From the NCBI GenBank assembly GCA_900549825.1, contig URQB01000001.1, forward strand, positions 196,943 through 260,942: DNA of 64,000 nt. Direction: 5' to 3'. The DNA is from an uncultured Oscillospiraceae bacterium. Its GTDB lineage: Bacteria > Bacillota > Clostridia > Oscillospirales > Acutalibacteraceae. The position numbers and the translations under genes are program-made. Below, piece after piece: positions 49,974-60,194 of the stretch (position 1 is its first letter; every line of letters starts with the position of its first letter). The notes below the pieces were generated by a model. The model searched no databases. It worked only from the letters and a program-made list of their open reading frames with translations, and was not told where the DNA came from.

Positions 49974-51143
49974 ATGCCATATGAGTTTTATTTGCCGACA
50001 AGATTGTTATATGGAGCGGGTTGCCTCTCCTCGCTCGGCGGCTGTGTGCTGCCCGGGCGGAAGGCGCTGCTCGTGACCTCCTCCGGCCAATCTGCCAGAA
50101 AGCACGGTTATCTCGCTTGCGTAGAGGAACAGCTCTCCCGGGCGGGCGCACGTGCCGTCCTCTATGATCGGATCACGCCGAACCCGACGAAGGCGGAGGT
50201 TATGGCGGGCGCGGCGCTCTGCCGGGAAGAGGGCTGCGATTTCGTCTTGGGCCTGGGCGGAGGAAGCAGCATTGACGCTGCAAAAGCCATCGCCGTGATG
50301 GCGAGGAACCCGGGCGACTACTGGGATTATGTTTCCGGCGGCACAGGAAAGGGAAAGGCTGTGCCCAATGCGCCGCTCCCGATCGTTGCGGTTACGACGA
50401 CGGCAGGAACTGGCACAGAGGCCGACCCATGGACAGTAACGACCAATGAAGAAACGCAGGAAAAAATCGGATTCGGCTATGATAAGACCTTTCCTGTCCT
50501 TTCGATCGTCGATCCGGAGCTGATGGTTTCCGTTCCCCCGCGGCTCACCGCTTACCAGGGCTTCGACGCGCTTTTCCACAGCACAGAGGGGTATCTCAAC
50601 CGGACGGCGAGCCCGATCAGCGATCTGCTTGCGCTGGAGGCGATCCGCCTGATCGGGAAGAGCCTGCCGCACGCGGTCCGGGATGGGGCGGATTTGAAGG
50701 CGCGCGGAGACGTTGCGCTGGCAAACACGCTTTCCGGCATGGTTGAGACTCTTTCCGGCTGCATCTCCGAGCATTCGATTGCCCATGCGATGAGTGCCTT
50801 CCACCCAAAGCTTCCACACGGCGCGGCACTGATTGCAGTCAGCAAAGCGTATTATCAGAAGCTGATCCGGCTGGGCGCCGGCAGGGAACGAATGGCCGCG
50901 ATGGCGCGCGCGCTCGGCAAAACGGACGCGACGAAGCCGGAGGATTTCCTGACCGCTTTGGACGCGCTGCAAAAAGAATGCAGCGTGGACGGGCTGGCGC
51001 TTTCTTCCTTTGGCATGTGTCCGGAGGAATTCCCGGCCCTTGCGCGCAACGCAAGGGAGACGATGGGCGGCCTGTTTGAGGTGGACCCGGTTACGGTCAG
51101 CGACGGGGACGTGCTTGAGATTCTTTCTGATGCATTTTGTTGA
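49974..51143 (+). CDS. Iron-containing alcohol dehydrogenase
   Basis: The 389-residue group III dehydrogenase has the NAD-binding GLGGGSSIDAAKA, TTAGTGTEADPWTV, metal ligands in GFDALFHSTEG (Asp, His) and EHSIAHAMSAFHPKLPHGAAL (two His). It reduces aldehydes or ketones, or oxidises alcohols; the substrate is unknown. It has its own promoter and terminator. Confidence 0.93.
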   Translation: MPYEFYLPTRLLYGAGCLSSLGGCVLPGRKALLVTSSGQSARKHGYLACVEEQLSRAGARAVLYDRITPNPTKAEVMAGAALCREEGCDFVLGLGGGSSIDAAKAIAVMARNPGDYWDYVSGGTGKGKAVPNAPLPIVAVTTTAGTGTEADPWTVTTNEETQEKIGFGYDKTFPVLSIVDPELMVSVPPRLTAYQGFDALFHSTEGYLNRTASPISDLLALEAIRLIGKSLPHAVRDGADLKARGDVALANTLSGMVETLSGCISEHSIAHAMSAFHPKLPHGAALIAVSKAYYQKLIRLGAGRERMAAMARALGKTDATKPEDFLTALDALQKECSVDGLALSSFGMCPEEFPALARNARETMGGLFEVDPVTVSDGDVLEILSDAFC

Positions 51144-51243
51144 GCCGGACTGTGGCAGGAGAGGAGTTTAAGATGCCTGCAGTTTTGCTGATCCTCCTGT
51201 ATCGGTTAAAAAGAAAGTTCCCGCAGCACCCAAATGAAAGGAA

Positions 51244-51271
51244 GAGACGCGCCGGATGCCCGGTGCGTCTC
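51244..51271 (+). terminator. Terminator after the alcohol dehydrogenase gene
   Basis: GAGACGC (51244-51250) pairs with GCGTCTC (51265-51271), with CCGG/CCGG pairing inside. ATTTTCTC follows. Confidence 0.75.
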
Positions 51272-51326
51272 ATTTTCTCATGGACGAATTCGCAGAATGT
51301 GATATAATACTATACAGTAAGGCTTT

Positions 51327-52229
51327 TTACATCAGCGCGGCGAGCAGGAGCGTCTCCTCCAGCGTTTCATAGATCTGCTCAAAATCGCTCAGGGGGAGCG
51401 GGTTTTCCCCTTTGCCGATTTCAAAGGTGAAGGCCGGGCGGCCGAATTCCGAGAGGAACCAATCCTTAAACCCGCCGTGGCTGGCCAGGCCATCATTTTC
51501 CACCAATCGATAGCCGCTGGAGGCGGAAAAGATTTTAGCCATCATTCTGCCCCGCTCCGGCGTATGTTCGCCGTATTCCCAGAAAATTTCCTCTCCCTGG
51601 CTGTGAAAGGCCAGCGCGTGGCGGAAGGGCTGGTTCCGGCACAGCCGCACCAGCGCCTGTGTTTCGGGCTCGCTTTCCGGCGCGGGGCCGCCATATTGCC
51701 GCGGGGCGGGGCCGGTGATTCCGGATTCCTGTTCTATCTGATGCAACGTTTCCCACCCTGCGTCAAAATTATGGTTAATGTCCACGCCCCGCGCATTGGC
51801 GTTCCATCGGCTGAAATCACCGCCGCTGATCTGTGTCGCGAGCGCTTCATAGCTTCCCGCCCCCTGCGCGCCGTGCAGCGCGATCTGGATCCCGTCCGGA
51901 TTGACGCAGGGCGCGATCACCATTCCGCGCCCGTGCAGCGCGTCCCGGATCGGGATGGCGGAGAAGTCGTTCCCCTCCCATACGGCCATTGCGGTGCGTT
52001 CAAAAAAGCGCAGCAGCAAAAGCGGCGTCAGCCATTCCTGGCCGTGGAAGCCTCCGGCATAAAGCACCGGGTTTTCCCGCGGGCCGATGGAAAGCGTGTA
52101 AATGGAGCGCCCGGTCAGGCTCCTGCCGCATACGCCGAGCTTGGCGTTTGGGAAGCGGCGTTTCAGCGCGTCCAGCATGGCGCGTGTCGTCTCATAATCG
52201 GGCTGAACCGCCCGCACGATTTGATCCAA
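51327..52229 (-). CDS. M14 family zinc carboxypeptidase
   Basis: The 300-residue protein has the M14 ligands GGFHGQEWLTP (His, Glu) and ALAFHSQGE (His), RGVDINHNFD, and the catalytic Glu in FTFEIGKGENP. It resembles gamma-D-Glu-meso-diaminopimelate peptidases of Firmicutes, though it has no signal peptide. It starts with TTG after GGGAGG. Confidence 0.9.
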   Translation of the reverse strand: MDQIVRAVQPDYETTRAMLDALKRRFPNAKLGVCGRSLTGRSIYTLSIGPRENPVLYAGGFHGQEWLTPLLLLRFFERTAMAVWEGNDFSAIPIRDALHGRGMVIAPCVNPDGIQIALHGAQGAGSYEALATQISGGDFSRWNANARGVDINHNFDAGWETLHQIEQESGITGPAPRQYGGPAPESEPETQALVRLCRNQPFRHALAFHSQGEEIFWEYGEHTPERGRMMAKIFSASSGYRLVENDGLASHGGFKDWFLSEFGRPAFTFEIGKGENPLPLSDFEQIYETLEETLLLAALM

Positions 52230-52338
52230 ACATGATTCCTCCCGTCCTTAGGCCTCCGGGAAGGCCCGGAGGCTTCTTCACAATACATATGCCCTGCGGC
52301 ATGCATTCATGCGCGGCGGGGCGGAAAGGATACCCCCT

Positions 52339-52890
52339 ATGAATCTGACGGAAAAAACCCTTGAAAAGAATACGATCTATACCGGCAGGATTATCAATGT
52401 CCGCAACGATACCGCTCTTTTGCCGAACGGGAAAACGGCGGCGCGCGAAGTGGTCGAGCATCCCGGCGGCGTAACGGTCGCCGCCTTGACGCCGGAGCGT
52501 GAGCTGCTGTTCGTGCGGCAATACCGCTACCCTTACGGAGAGGAACTGCTTGAGCTGCCCGCGGGGAAGCTGGAGCGCGGTGAGGATCCGTTGGAGAGCG
52601 GCAGGCGCGAGCTGCGCGAGGAGACGGGAGCTTCGGCGCAGAGCTTTCGCGATATCGGCAAATTTTACCCGACGCCCGGCTACTGCGGCGAGATTATCCA
52701 CATGTATTTCGCCTCCGGCCTTTCCTTTGGCGAGCAGGATCTCGATGCGGATGAATTCCTGACCATGCAGCGCATCCCGCTGGAGAAGGCGGTGCGCATG
52801 GTGCTCGATAATGAGATCCGCGACGGGAAAACGCAGGCGGCCGTTCTGAAGGTCGATGCGCTGCTGCGGGCCGGAGAGCTTGAAGCGTAA
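52339..52890 (+). CDS. Nudix hydrolase, ADP-ribose pyrophosphatase type
   Basis: The 183-residue protein carries the Nudix box GKLERGEDPLESGRRELREE followed by TGA, with the preceding VRQYRYPYGEELLELPAG of ADP-ribose pyrophosphatases. It likely cleaves ADP-ribose to AMP and ribose-5-phosphate. ATG at 52339 follows GGAAAGGAT. A YbaK gene follows 56 bases on. Confidence 0.92.
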   Translation: MNLTEKTLEKNTIYTGRIINVRNDTALLPNGKTAAREVVEHPGGVTVAALTPERELLFVRQYRYPYGEELLELPAGKLERGEDPLESGRRELREETGASAQSFRDIGKFYPTPGYCGEIIHMYFASGLSFGEQDLDADEFLTMQRIPLEKAVRMVLDNEIRDGKTQAAVLKVDALLRAGELEA

Positions 52891-52946
52891 CATCAAATTT
52901 TGGATAGAGAGGGAGGCGTGCGGGGCGCAAGCGCTTCGCAGAAACG

Positions 52947-53432
52947 ATGGCGATTGAGAAAGTAAGAGCGTTTTTCAAAGAACACGGCATGGAGGAGCAA
53001 ATCCATGCGTTCGATTCTTCCAGCGCAACGGTTGCTCTGGCGGCCGAGGCCCTGGGTACCGAGCCTGCGCGGATTGCAAAGACATTGTCCTTTGCAAATG
53101 GGGATACCTGCATTCTGATTGTGGCCGCGGGAGATGCGAAGATCGACAATCGGAAATTCAAGGATCGCTTCGGCAGGAAAGCGACAATGCTTGCCCCGGA
53201 TGAAGTGCTGCGGCTGACCGGGCATGCCGTTGGAGGCGTGTGCCCGTTTGCCCTGCCTGAGGGGGCGGCTGAGGTGTATACGGATCTTTCGCTTCAGCGG
53301 TTTGATACCGTCTTCCCCGCAGCAGGCAGCTCCAACAGTGCAATAGAGCTCTCCTGCGACGAGTTGTTTGCGCTTTCATCCAGCAAGGGCTGGATCGATG
53401 TCTGCAAGGGCTGGCAGGAAGAAACGGCATAA
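52947..53432 (+). CDS. YbaK/EbsC aminoacyl-tRNA deacylase family protein
   Basis: The 161-residue protein contains EPARIAKTLSFANGD, the conserved Lys in AGDAKIDNRKFKDRF, GHAVGGVCPFALPEG and AAGSSNSAIELS. These are all YbaK/ProX-type editing landmarks. It may deacylate mischarged tRNA. It sits between the Nudix and Fur genes, 14 bases before the latter. Confidence 0.92.
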   Translation: MAIEKVRAFFKEHGMEEQIHAFDSSSATVALAAEALGTEPARIAKTLSFANGDTCILIVAAGDAKIDNRKFKDRFGRKATMLAPDEVLRLTGHAVGGVCPFALPEGAAEVYTDLSLQRFDTVFPAAGSSNSAIELSCDELFALSSSKGWIDVCKGWQEETA

Positions 53433-53446
53433 AAGGCGGTGGTGTT

Positions 53447-53845
53447 ATGCAACGGCAGACGCCGCAGCGCAGGGCGATTCTTTCCGCTGTGAGCGCGGCG
53501 CAATCCCCCCTGACGGCGGAGCAGGTTTACGCCGCGGTGGGCAGCGCTTTTCCGCGGCTTGCGCTGACCACGGTTTACCGCAGTCTGGACGCCTATGTCG
53601 ACGCGGGACTTGTGCGGCGCAGCATCTATGATGATGGGATCGCCCGCTATGAGATCGCGGCGGAGCACAGGCACTTTTTAATCTGTACGGTTTGTAAAAA
53701 GAGCGTTCCTTTATCCGTGTGCCCCTTTGAGCAGCTCGAGGAGCAGCTGGTGCAGGAGACGGGATTCCAAATTTCCGGCCACAAGATGGAGTTCTTCGGC
53801 CTGTGCCCGGAGTGCGCAAAAAAGGCACGGAGAAGGCCGGAATAA
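53447..53845 (+). CDS. Fur family transcriptional regulator
   Basis: The 132-residue protein has the Fur winged helix (TPQRRAILSAVSAAQSPLTA, LALTTVYRSLDAYVDAGLV), the regulatory metal site HRHFLIC and the structural zinc pairs CTVCKK and CPECAKK. It could be Fur, PerR or Zur; the residues do not decide. Confidence 0.92.
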   Translation: MQRQTPQRRAILSAVSAAQSPLTAEQVYAAVGSAFPRLALTTVYRSLDAYVDAGLVRRSIYDDGIARYEIAAEHRHFLICTVCKKSVPLSVCPFEQLEEQLVQETGFQISGHKMEFFGLCPECAKKARRRPE

Positions 53846-53913
53846 AGGCGTTTGTTGTGTATAAGAGGGTTTTGTGCTGTTATGTTGATTGATAAAAGTG
53901 TAACAAAAGCCGG

Positions 53914-53928
53914 AGAGCCCTTGGCTCT
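53914..53928 (+). terminator. Terminator after the fur-type gene
   Basis: AGAGCC (53914-53919) pairs with GGCTCT (53923-53928), followed by TCTCATTTTTCC. Confidence 0.6.
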
Positions 53929-54017
53929 TCTCATTTTTCCATAGCAATGCTCTGCCTCCCGGCGTCAGGCCTGTACGCGCAGCAAGCCGGATCAATCATC
54001 AAGGAGCGAAGGCGATT

Positions 54018-55130
54018 ATGAAAATGAAAATTGACCGGCTCACCCTTCCCGCCGGAAGGCGGATCCTTGCGATGAGCGATATCCACGGGCAGTTGGGCCA
54101 TCTGAAGAGCGCGCTTGAAAACGTGCATTTTTCAAAGGATGATATTCTGTTCATCGTAGGCGACCTGATCGAAAAGGGGCCGGACAGCCTCGGCACCCTG
54201 CGTTATGTGATGCAGCTGTGCGAAGCATATACAGTATATCCGCTCATCGGCAATGTGGACGCCTATCAGTTGAAAATGATCGACCGATGGAATGTGGCGG
54301 AAGCTTATGGCCATATCAAACATATGCAGCGCCGTTGGGGCGGCTGCCTGCTCTCTGAGATGTGTACTGAGATAGGGCTCCGGGTTCGGTCTCCGCTCGA
54401 TCTGCTGGCTGCCCGCTCTAAAATACAGGCAGGGTTTCAAAAGGAGCTCGATTTCCTGCGCAGCCTTCCAACAGCTGTCGAGACGCAGCGTTTCATTTTT
54501 GTGCATGGGGGATTGCCCTCGGACGATCTCTCTTCGCTGGAGGGTACGGATGCACATCCCTATCTGAAAAACGATGCATTCATGGAAAAAGGGCTCCGTT
54601 TTTCAAAATATGTGATCGTCGGCCATTGGCCCGTGATGCTGTATAACGGCCGAATCGACTGCGCCAATCCGATCGTCAACCGGGAGCAGAGGATCATCAG
54701 CATTGACGGCGGCTGCAGCCTCAAGCGCACCGGGCAGCTCAATCTTTTCATCATCCCGTCAGAAGGATCGGAGGATTTTTCCTTTATCCATTTCGACGGG
54801 TTTCCGGTCAGGACCGCGCTGGACCCGCAGGAAGCTTCTGAAAATCCGTTTTGTATTCTGTATACGGATAATGCGGTTCGGCTTTTGGAGCGCGGAGAGG
54901 CGTTTTCGCTCGTTGAGCACCGGGGTACGGGCCGGCGGCTGTGGGTGATGAATTCAGATCTCCATGGCAAGGGAAAATTCATGCGCTGTGAAGATTGCAC
55001 GGATTACTGCCTGCCTGTCTGGCCGGGGGATCAGCTGGCCGTCGTATTGGAGACTTCCAGAGGATATCTGGTGAAAAAGGATGGCGTCTCCGGCTGGTAC
55101 CGTGGCCGGCTGAACAAAGGATCATTTTGA
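54018..55130 (+). CDS. PrpE-like metallophosphoesterase
   Basis: The 370-residue protein has the calcineurin-type metal motifs SDIHGQ, VGDLIEKGP, GNVDAY, VHGGLP and GHWPV, then IDGGCS. The first 250 residues resemble bis(5'-nucleosyl)-tetraphosphatase/serine-threonine phosphatase PrpE. A C-terminal extension of about 120 residues includes a Cys pair (CEDCTDYC). AAGGAGCG precedes ATG. Substrate not certain. Confidence 0.88.
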   Translation: MKMKIDRLTLPAGRRILAMSDIHGQLGHLKSALENVHFSKDDILFIVGDLIEKGPDSLGTLRYVMQLCEAYTVYPLIGNVDAYQLKMIDRWNVAEAYGHIKHMQRRWGGCLLSEMCTEIGLRVRSPLDLLAARSKIQAGFQKELDFLRSLPTAVETQRFIFVHGGLPSDDLSSLEGTDAHPYLKNDAFMEKGLRFSKYVIVGHWPVMLYNGRIDCANPIVNREQRIISIDGGCSLKRTGQLNLFIIPSEGSEDFSFIHFDGFPVRTALDPQEASENPFCILYTDNAVRLLERGEAFSLVEHRGTGRRLWVMNSDLHGKGKFMRCEDCTDYCLPVWPGDQLAVVLETSRGYLVKKDGVSGWYRGRLNKGSF

Positions 55131-55165
55131 GAAGCTTTAAAAAGCGAAACGATTTTCAGGCGTGC

Positions 55166-55191
55166 GTAAAATGAGTTTAACCTCATTTTAC
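55166..55191 (+). terminator. Terminator after the PrpE-like gene
   Basis: GTAAAATGAG (55166-55175) pairs perfectly with CTCATTTTAC (55182-55191). The GC-rich base continues outward and TTTTTC follows. Confidence 0.8.
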
Positions 55192-55209
55192 AGTGCGCGT
55201 TTTTCTATT

Positions 55210-55313
55210 ACGAAGCATCAGCGAGTAACAAAGCAGACCTTTTGGCTGACTGATCCATCAAAGGGTTGCCGCGGCCCTCAAGCCACAAGACGTGAGCGGC
55301 TATTTTTTTATCA
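55210..55313. repeat. Inverted dispersed repeat, copy A
   Basis: A 43-base block (55210-55252) matches the reverse complement of 58551-58593 at 39 positions, with the shared core CAGCGAGTAACAAAGCA. A second short block (GCGGCTATTTTTT) at the other end is also shared. The middle differs. It is intergenic, between a terminator and the pdxT stop. Confidence 0.75.
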
Positions 55314-55321
55314 TGCATTTA

Positions 55322-55951
55322 TTAGGAGATCTGTCTGCCCAAGAATGCAGGCCGCCCTGCGGCCTGCTCTACTATCTCCAGAAAGTAGCGATGCACAGAG
55401 GTGTCGTCCGTCACCTCAGGGTGAAACGAAATCGCCAGCTGATTGCGGCAGCGCACACCGACGATCTGGCCGCTCACCCGGGCGAGCACCTCTGCGCCGG
55501 GTTCCACCGACTCAATATAGGGCGCGCGGATGAAGGGCATCTCCACCCGGCCGACGTGTGCCATCTCCCCCTGCGTATAAAAGCTGCCGAGCTGCCGCCC
55601 GTAGGCATTGCGCCGTACGGTAACGGGCAGCGTGCCGAAATAAACCTCCGGATCGTTGGAGAGGCGCCCGGCCAACAGGATCAGACCGGCACAGGTGCCG
55701 AATACGGGAAGCCCCGCTTCGATCTCCGCCTTCAGCGGTTCGAATAAGCCCAACTGCCGCAGCAGCTTCCCCATGACCGTGCTCTCCCCGCCGGGCAGAA
55801 TCAGGCCGTCGGATGGTATTTCCAGATCTTTTGCCTGGCGGATTTCATAAGGGACGGCGCCAAGCCGCTCCAGCATCCGCTCGTGCTCGATAAACGCGCC
55901 CTGCACGGCAAGCACGCCGATCCTGGGCCGAAAGAGGTTGAAATCGCCCAT
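55322..55951 (-). CDS. pdxT: Pyridoxal 5'-phosphate synthase glutaminase subunit PdxT
   Basis: PdxT hydrolyses glutamine and passes ammonia to PdxS. The 209-residue protein has IGVLAVQGAFIEHERML, LPGGESTVMGKLL, the nucleophile in FGTCAGLILLA and the His/Glu pair in ISFHPEVTDD. It starts one base after the pdxS stop (TAAAATG), so the two are coupled. Confidence 0.96.
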   Translation of the reverse strand: MGDFNLFRPRIGVLAVQGAFIEHERMLERLGAVPYEIRQAKDLEIPSDGLILPGGESTVMGKLLRQLGLFEPLKAEIEAGLPVFGTCAGLILLAGRLSNDPEVYFGTLPVTVRRNAYGRQLGSFYTQGEMAHVGRVEMPFIRAPYIESVEPGAEVLARVSGQIVGVRCRNQLAISFHPEVTDDTSVHRYFLEIVEQAAGRPAFLGRQIS

Positions 55952-55952
55952 T

Positions 55953-56828
55953 TTATTTTCCCCGCTCCGCCATCAGCAGTTCAATCTCCTGCTCGTTGAT
56001 GCCGATCATCGCCTCGCCCAGGTTTGCAGAGAGCTGTGCGAGCATCGCCGCATCCTGGTAATTGGTAACGGCCTTGACGATCGCAGCGGCGCGCTTTTCC
56101 GGATTGCCGGACTTGAAGATGCCGGAGCCGACAAAGACGCCGTCCGCCCCCAGCTGCATCATCAGAGCTGCGTCCGCAGGCGTAGCCACGCCGCCAGCCG
56201 CGAAGTTCACCACCGGCAGCTCGCCGGTCTCCTGCACGGCTCGCACCAGCTCGTAGGGCACGCGCAATTCCTTCGCCGCCTCAAAGAGCTCGTCTTCCCG
56301 CATGGTAACCAGCCGGGCGATCTCCTGTTTCATTTTACGCATATGACGCACGGCCTGGACGATATCGCCCGTGCCGGGCTCCCCCTTGGTGCGGATCATG
56401 GATGCGCCCTCGCTGATGCGGCGCAGTGCCTCGCCTAAATCCCGCGCGCCGCATACAAATGGGACGCGGAACCGTGTCTTATCGATATGGAACACGTCGT
56501 CCGCCGGCGAAAGGACTTCGCTCTCGTCGATGTAATCGATCTCGATGGCCTCCAGAATCTGCGCCTCTGTAAAATGGCCGATCCGACATTTTGCCATAAC
56601 CGGGATCGACACCGCCTCCTGAATACCGCGGATCATGGCAGGATCGCTCATGCGGGAAACGCCGCCCGCCGCGCGGATATCGGCGGGGATCCGCTCCAGC
56701 GCCATCACCGCGCATGCGCCCGCCTCCTGCGCGATCTTCGCCTGCTCCGGCGTGGTAACGTCCATGATGACGCCACCCTTGAGCATCTGCGCAAGCTGTT
56801 TATTCAACTGATGCCGTTTCTGATCCAT
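55953..56828 (-). CDS. pdxS: Pyridoxal 5'-phosphate synthase lyase subunit PdxS
   Basis: PdxS builds PLP from ribulose/ribose-5-phosphate, glyceraldehyde-3-phosphate and ammonia. The 291-residue protein has [50 protein letters not shown] (active Lys) and [23 protein letters not shown] precedes ATG 56828; longer starts lack support. Operon pdxS-pdxT. Confidence 0.97.
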   Translation of the reverse strand: MDQKRHQLNKQLAQMLKGGVIMDVTTPEQAKIAQEAGACAVMALERIPADIRAAGGVSRMSDPAMIRGIQEAVSIPVMAKCRIGHFTEAQILEAIEIDYIDESEVLSPADDVFHIDKTRFRVPFVCGARDLGEALRRISEGASMIRTKGEPGTGDIVQAVRHMRKMKQEIARLVTMREDELFEAAKELRVPYELVRAVQETGELPVVNFAAGGVATPADAALMMQLGADGVFVGSGIFKSGNPEKRAAAIVKAVTNYQDAAMLAQLSANLGEAMIGINEQEIELLMAERGK

Positions 56829-57103
56829 TTTATTGGCTCCTTCCATGCTGAACTTGTAGCCCAGCATAACATGCATCTGACACGATTAAAATATCCAATT
56901 ATGTGTATTTTAATCAGGTCAGTTTGGAGAGAGCCAACTGAGAGAGCACTACAAGCCGATCTTTGAATGCATGGAAACTTTACGGACGATCAGAGAAGGG
57001 AAAGCCGCGCATTGCGTTTCATCATCTGTCTCTCTCCTTGAACCATTGATTTCCGCGCCTGCTATTTACAGCTGTCAGGTTGGGTGTTTGGGCTTTTCTT
57101 TCC

Positions 57104-58306
57104 TCACCGTACCGCCCGCGGGCGCCCTTTCATATCCTTGCGCGCCAGTGAAACCACTGTTTCGATATGATTTGTAAAAGGAAACATATCCACCGGCTGG
57201 ATCTTCTTCACCCGGTAGCCCCGCTTCGTCAGAAACAGTACGTCCCGCGCGAGCGTCTCCGGGTTGCAGGAGATATACACCACCCGCTCCGGCGCAAGCG
57301 TCAGCAGGGAGGAGAGAAAGGCTTCATCGCTCCCGGCGCGCGGCGGATCCATGAAGACCACGTCCGCCTGTTCGCCTGCCGCGGCCATTTCGCGCATCCA
57401 CTCACCCGCGTCCGCGCAGTAAAAACGGGCGTTTTTAATATGATTGCGCTTTGCGTTCGAAATCGCGTCTCGCACAGCCTCGTGATTTACCTCCACGCCG
57501 ACTACTTGTTTGGCGCCGCGCTTTGCTGCAATCAGCCCGATTGTTCCCGTGCCGCAATAGGCATCGACTACCGTTTCCCGTCCGGTCAGCGATGCGTATT
57601 CCATCGCCTTTTCATAAAGCGCCCGCGTCTGCACGGGATTAACCTGATAAAACGACTGCGCAGAGATGCGGAAAACACAGCCGCACAGCTCGTCCTCGAT
57701 ATAGCCCGGGCCAAAGAGCGTTTTCTCCTGCGTGCCCAGCACCAGGCTCGTCCTCCCGGGGTTGATATTCTGCAGAACGGTCGTGATCTCCGGGTGCTTT
57801 TTGAGCAGCGCGCCGACAAAATGATTTTTGGAGGGGAAGACCGGCGATCCCGTCACCAACACCACCATGACCTGTCCGCTTGCAAAGCCGCGGCGAACCA
57901 GGACATGGCGCAGGAAGCCGCGCCCCGTATCCGCATTGTACGGCATGAGCTTAAACACAGTGAGCAGCTTCCGAACTGTTACGATGATCGCGTCCGCCGC
58001 CTGATCCTCAATCATGCAGCGGTCCACCGGTACGATCCGGTGTGAACTTGACTGATAAACACCGGAGATGACCCGCTTTTTCCGATCCAGCCCAAAGGCC
58101 GCCTGCACCTTATTCCGGTAATGAAGCGGGTTTTCCATTCCGATGACTGGCTCCACGCGGCCGAATTTCCCCATCAGACCGATGATTCTGCGCCCCTTCC
58201 AGCGCAACTGCTCCTCATAGGTCAGATTCTGCAGCTGACAGCCTCCGCATTTTTTATAAAGCGGGCACGGCGCCTCCGCCTGCCTGTTTTCTTTCAAATC
58301 CGGCAT
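57104..58306 (-). CDS. rlmD: 23S rRNA (uracil-5-)-methyltransferase, RlmD/RlmCD type
   Basis: The 400-residue protein carries a Fe-S Cys set at the N-terminus (CPLYKKCGGCQLQ plus a later CMIED), FYQVNPVQTRALYEKAM, VVDAYCGTGTIGL (SAM), FMDPPRAGSDEAFL and ISCNPETLARD (catalytic Cys). It lacks the usual N-terminal TRAM domain and is shorter than Bacillus members. GGAGGG precedes ATG. Which 23S uridine it modifies (U747 or U1939) is not decided. Confidence 0.9.
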   Translation of the reverse strand: MPDLKENRQAEAPCPLYKKCGGCQLQNLTYEEQLRWKGRRIIGLMGKFGRVEPVIGMENPLHYRNKVQAAFGLDRKKRVISGVYQSSSHRIVPVDRCMIEDQAADAIIVTVRKLLTVFKLMPYNADTGRGFLRHVLVRRGFASGQVMVVLVTGSPVFPSKNHFVGALLKKHPEITTVLQNINPGRTSLVLGTQEKTLFGPGYIEDELCGCVFRISAQSFYQVNPVQTRALYEKAMEYASLTGRETVVDAYCGTGTIGLIAAKRGAKQVVGVEVNHEAVRDAISNAKRNHIKNARFYCADAGEWMREMAAAGEQADVVFMDPPRAGSDEAFLSSLLTLAPERVVYISCNPETLARDVLFLTKRGYRVKKIQPVDMFPFTNHIETVVSLARKDMKGRPRAVR

Positions 58307-58491
58307 AATGTCCCTCCGTCAATTCTGAATCGTGATGTTCCCGGTCGTTAGGATTTGCCCAGCGCGATCACAGGCACGATCCACGCCCTGATATACTCTC
58401 TCCGAGCGGATGATCCAAGATTGCCTGCATAATCCCATTCTATCAAATTTTGATACGGTCGAAAAGGCCAACGGCACAGGATTTCCGGCGC

Positions 58492-58593
58492 AATAAAAAA
58501 TAGCCGCAAGATGGCTGAACATTGGAACAGCAGGGATCTCTCAGACAAGGCAGTCAGCCATAAGGTTTGCTTTGTTACTCGCTGACGCTACGT
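58492..58593. repeat. Inverted dispersed repeat, copy B
   Basis: Reverse-complement partner of 55210-55313. The core block at 58551-58593 is 39/43 identical and GCAATAAAAAATAGCCGC at the far end matches the other block. It lies in the 401-base gap between the rlmD-type gene and guaB, which otherwise holds only the guaB promoter. Confidence 0.75.
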
Positions 58594-58640
58594 GATAAAA
58601 AATCAGATGTGATCAGGCGCCGATTCAGTGGATTTGTCGC

Positions 58641-58670
58641 TTGCAATTATATTTGCCGTAATGCTATAAT
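58641..58670 (+). promoter_or_regulatory. Promoter of guaB
   Basis: TTGCAA (58641-58646), 18 bases, TATAAT (58665-58670), 37 bases before ATG. Confidence 0.65.
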
Positions 58671-58695
58671 GAATCAATTTATTTCAATATTTTAA

Positions 58696-60180
<1,485 letters not shown>

Positions 60181-60194
60181 GAAATGGTTATGCT

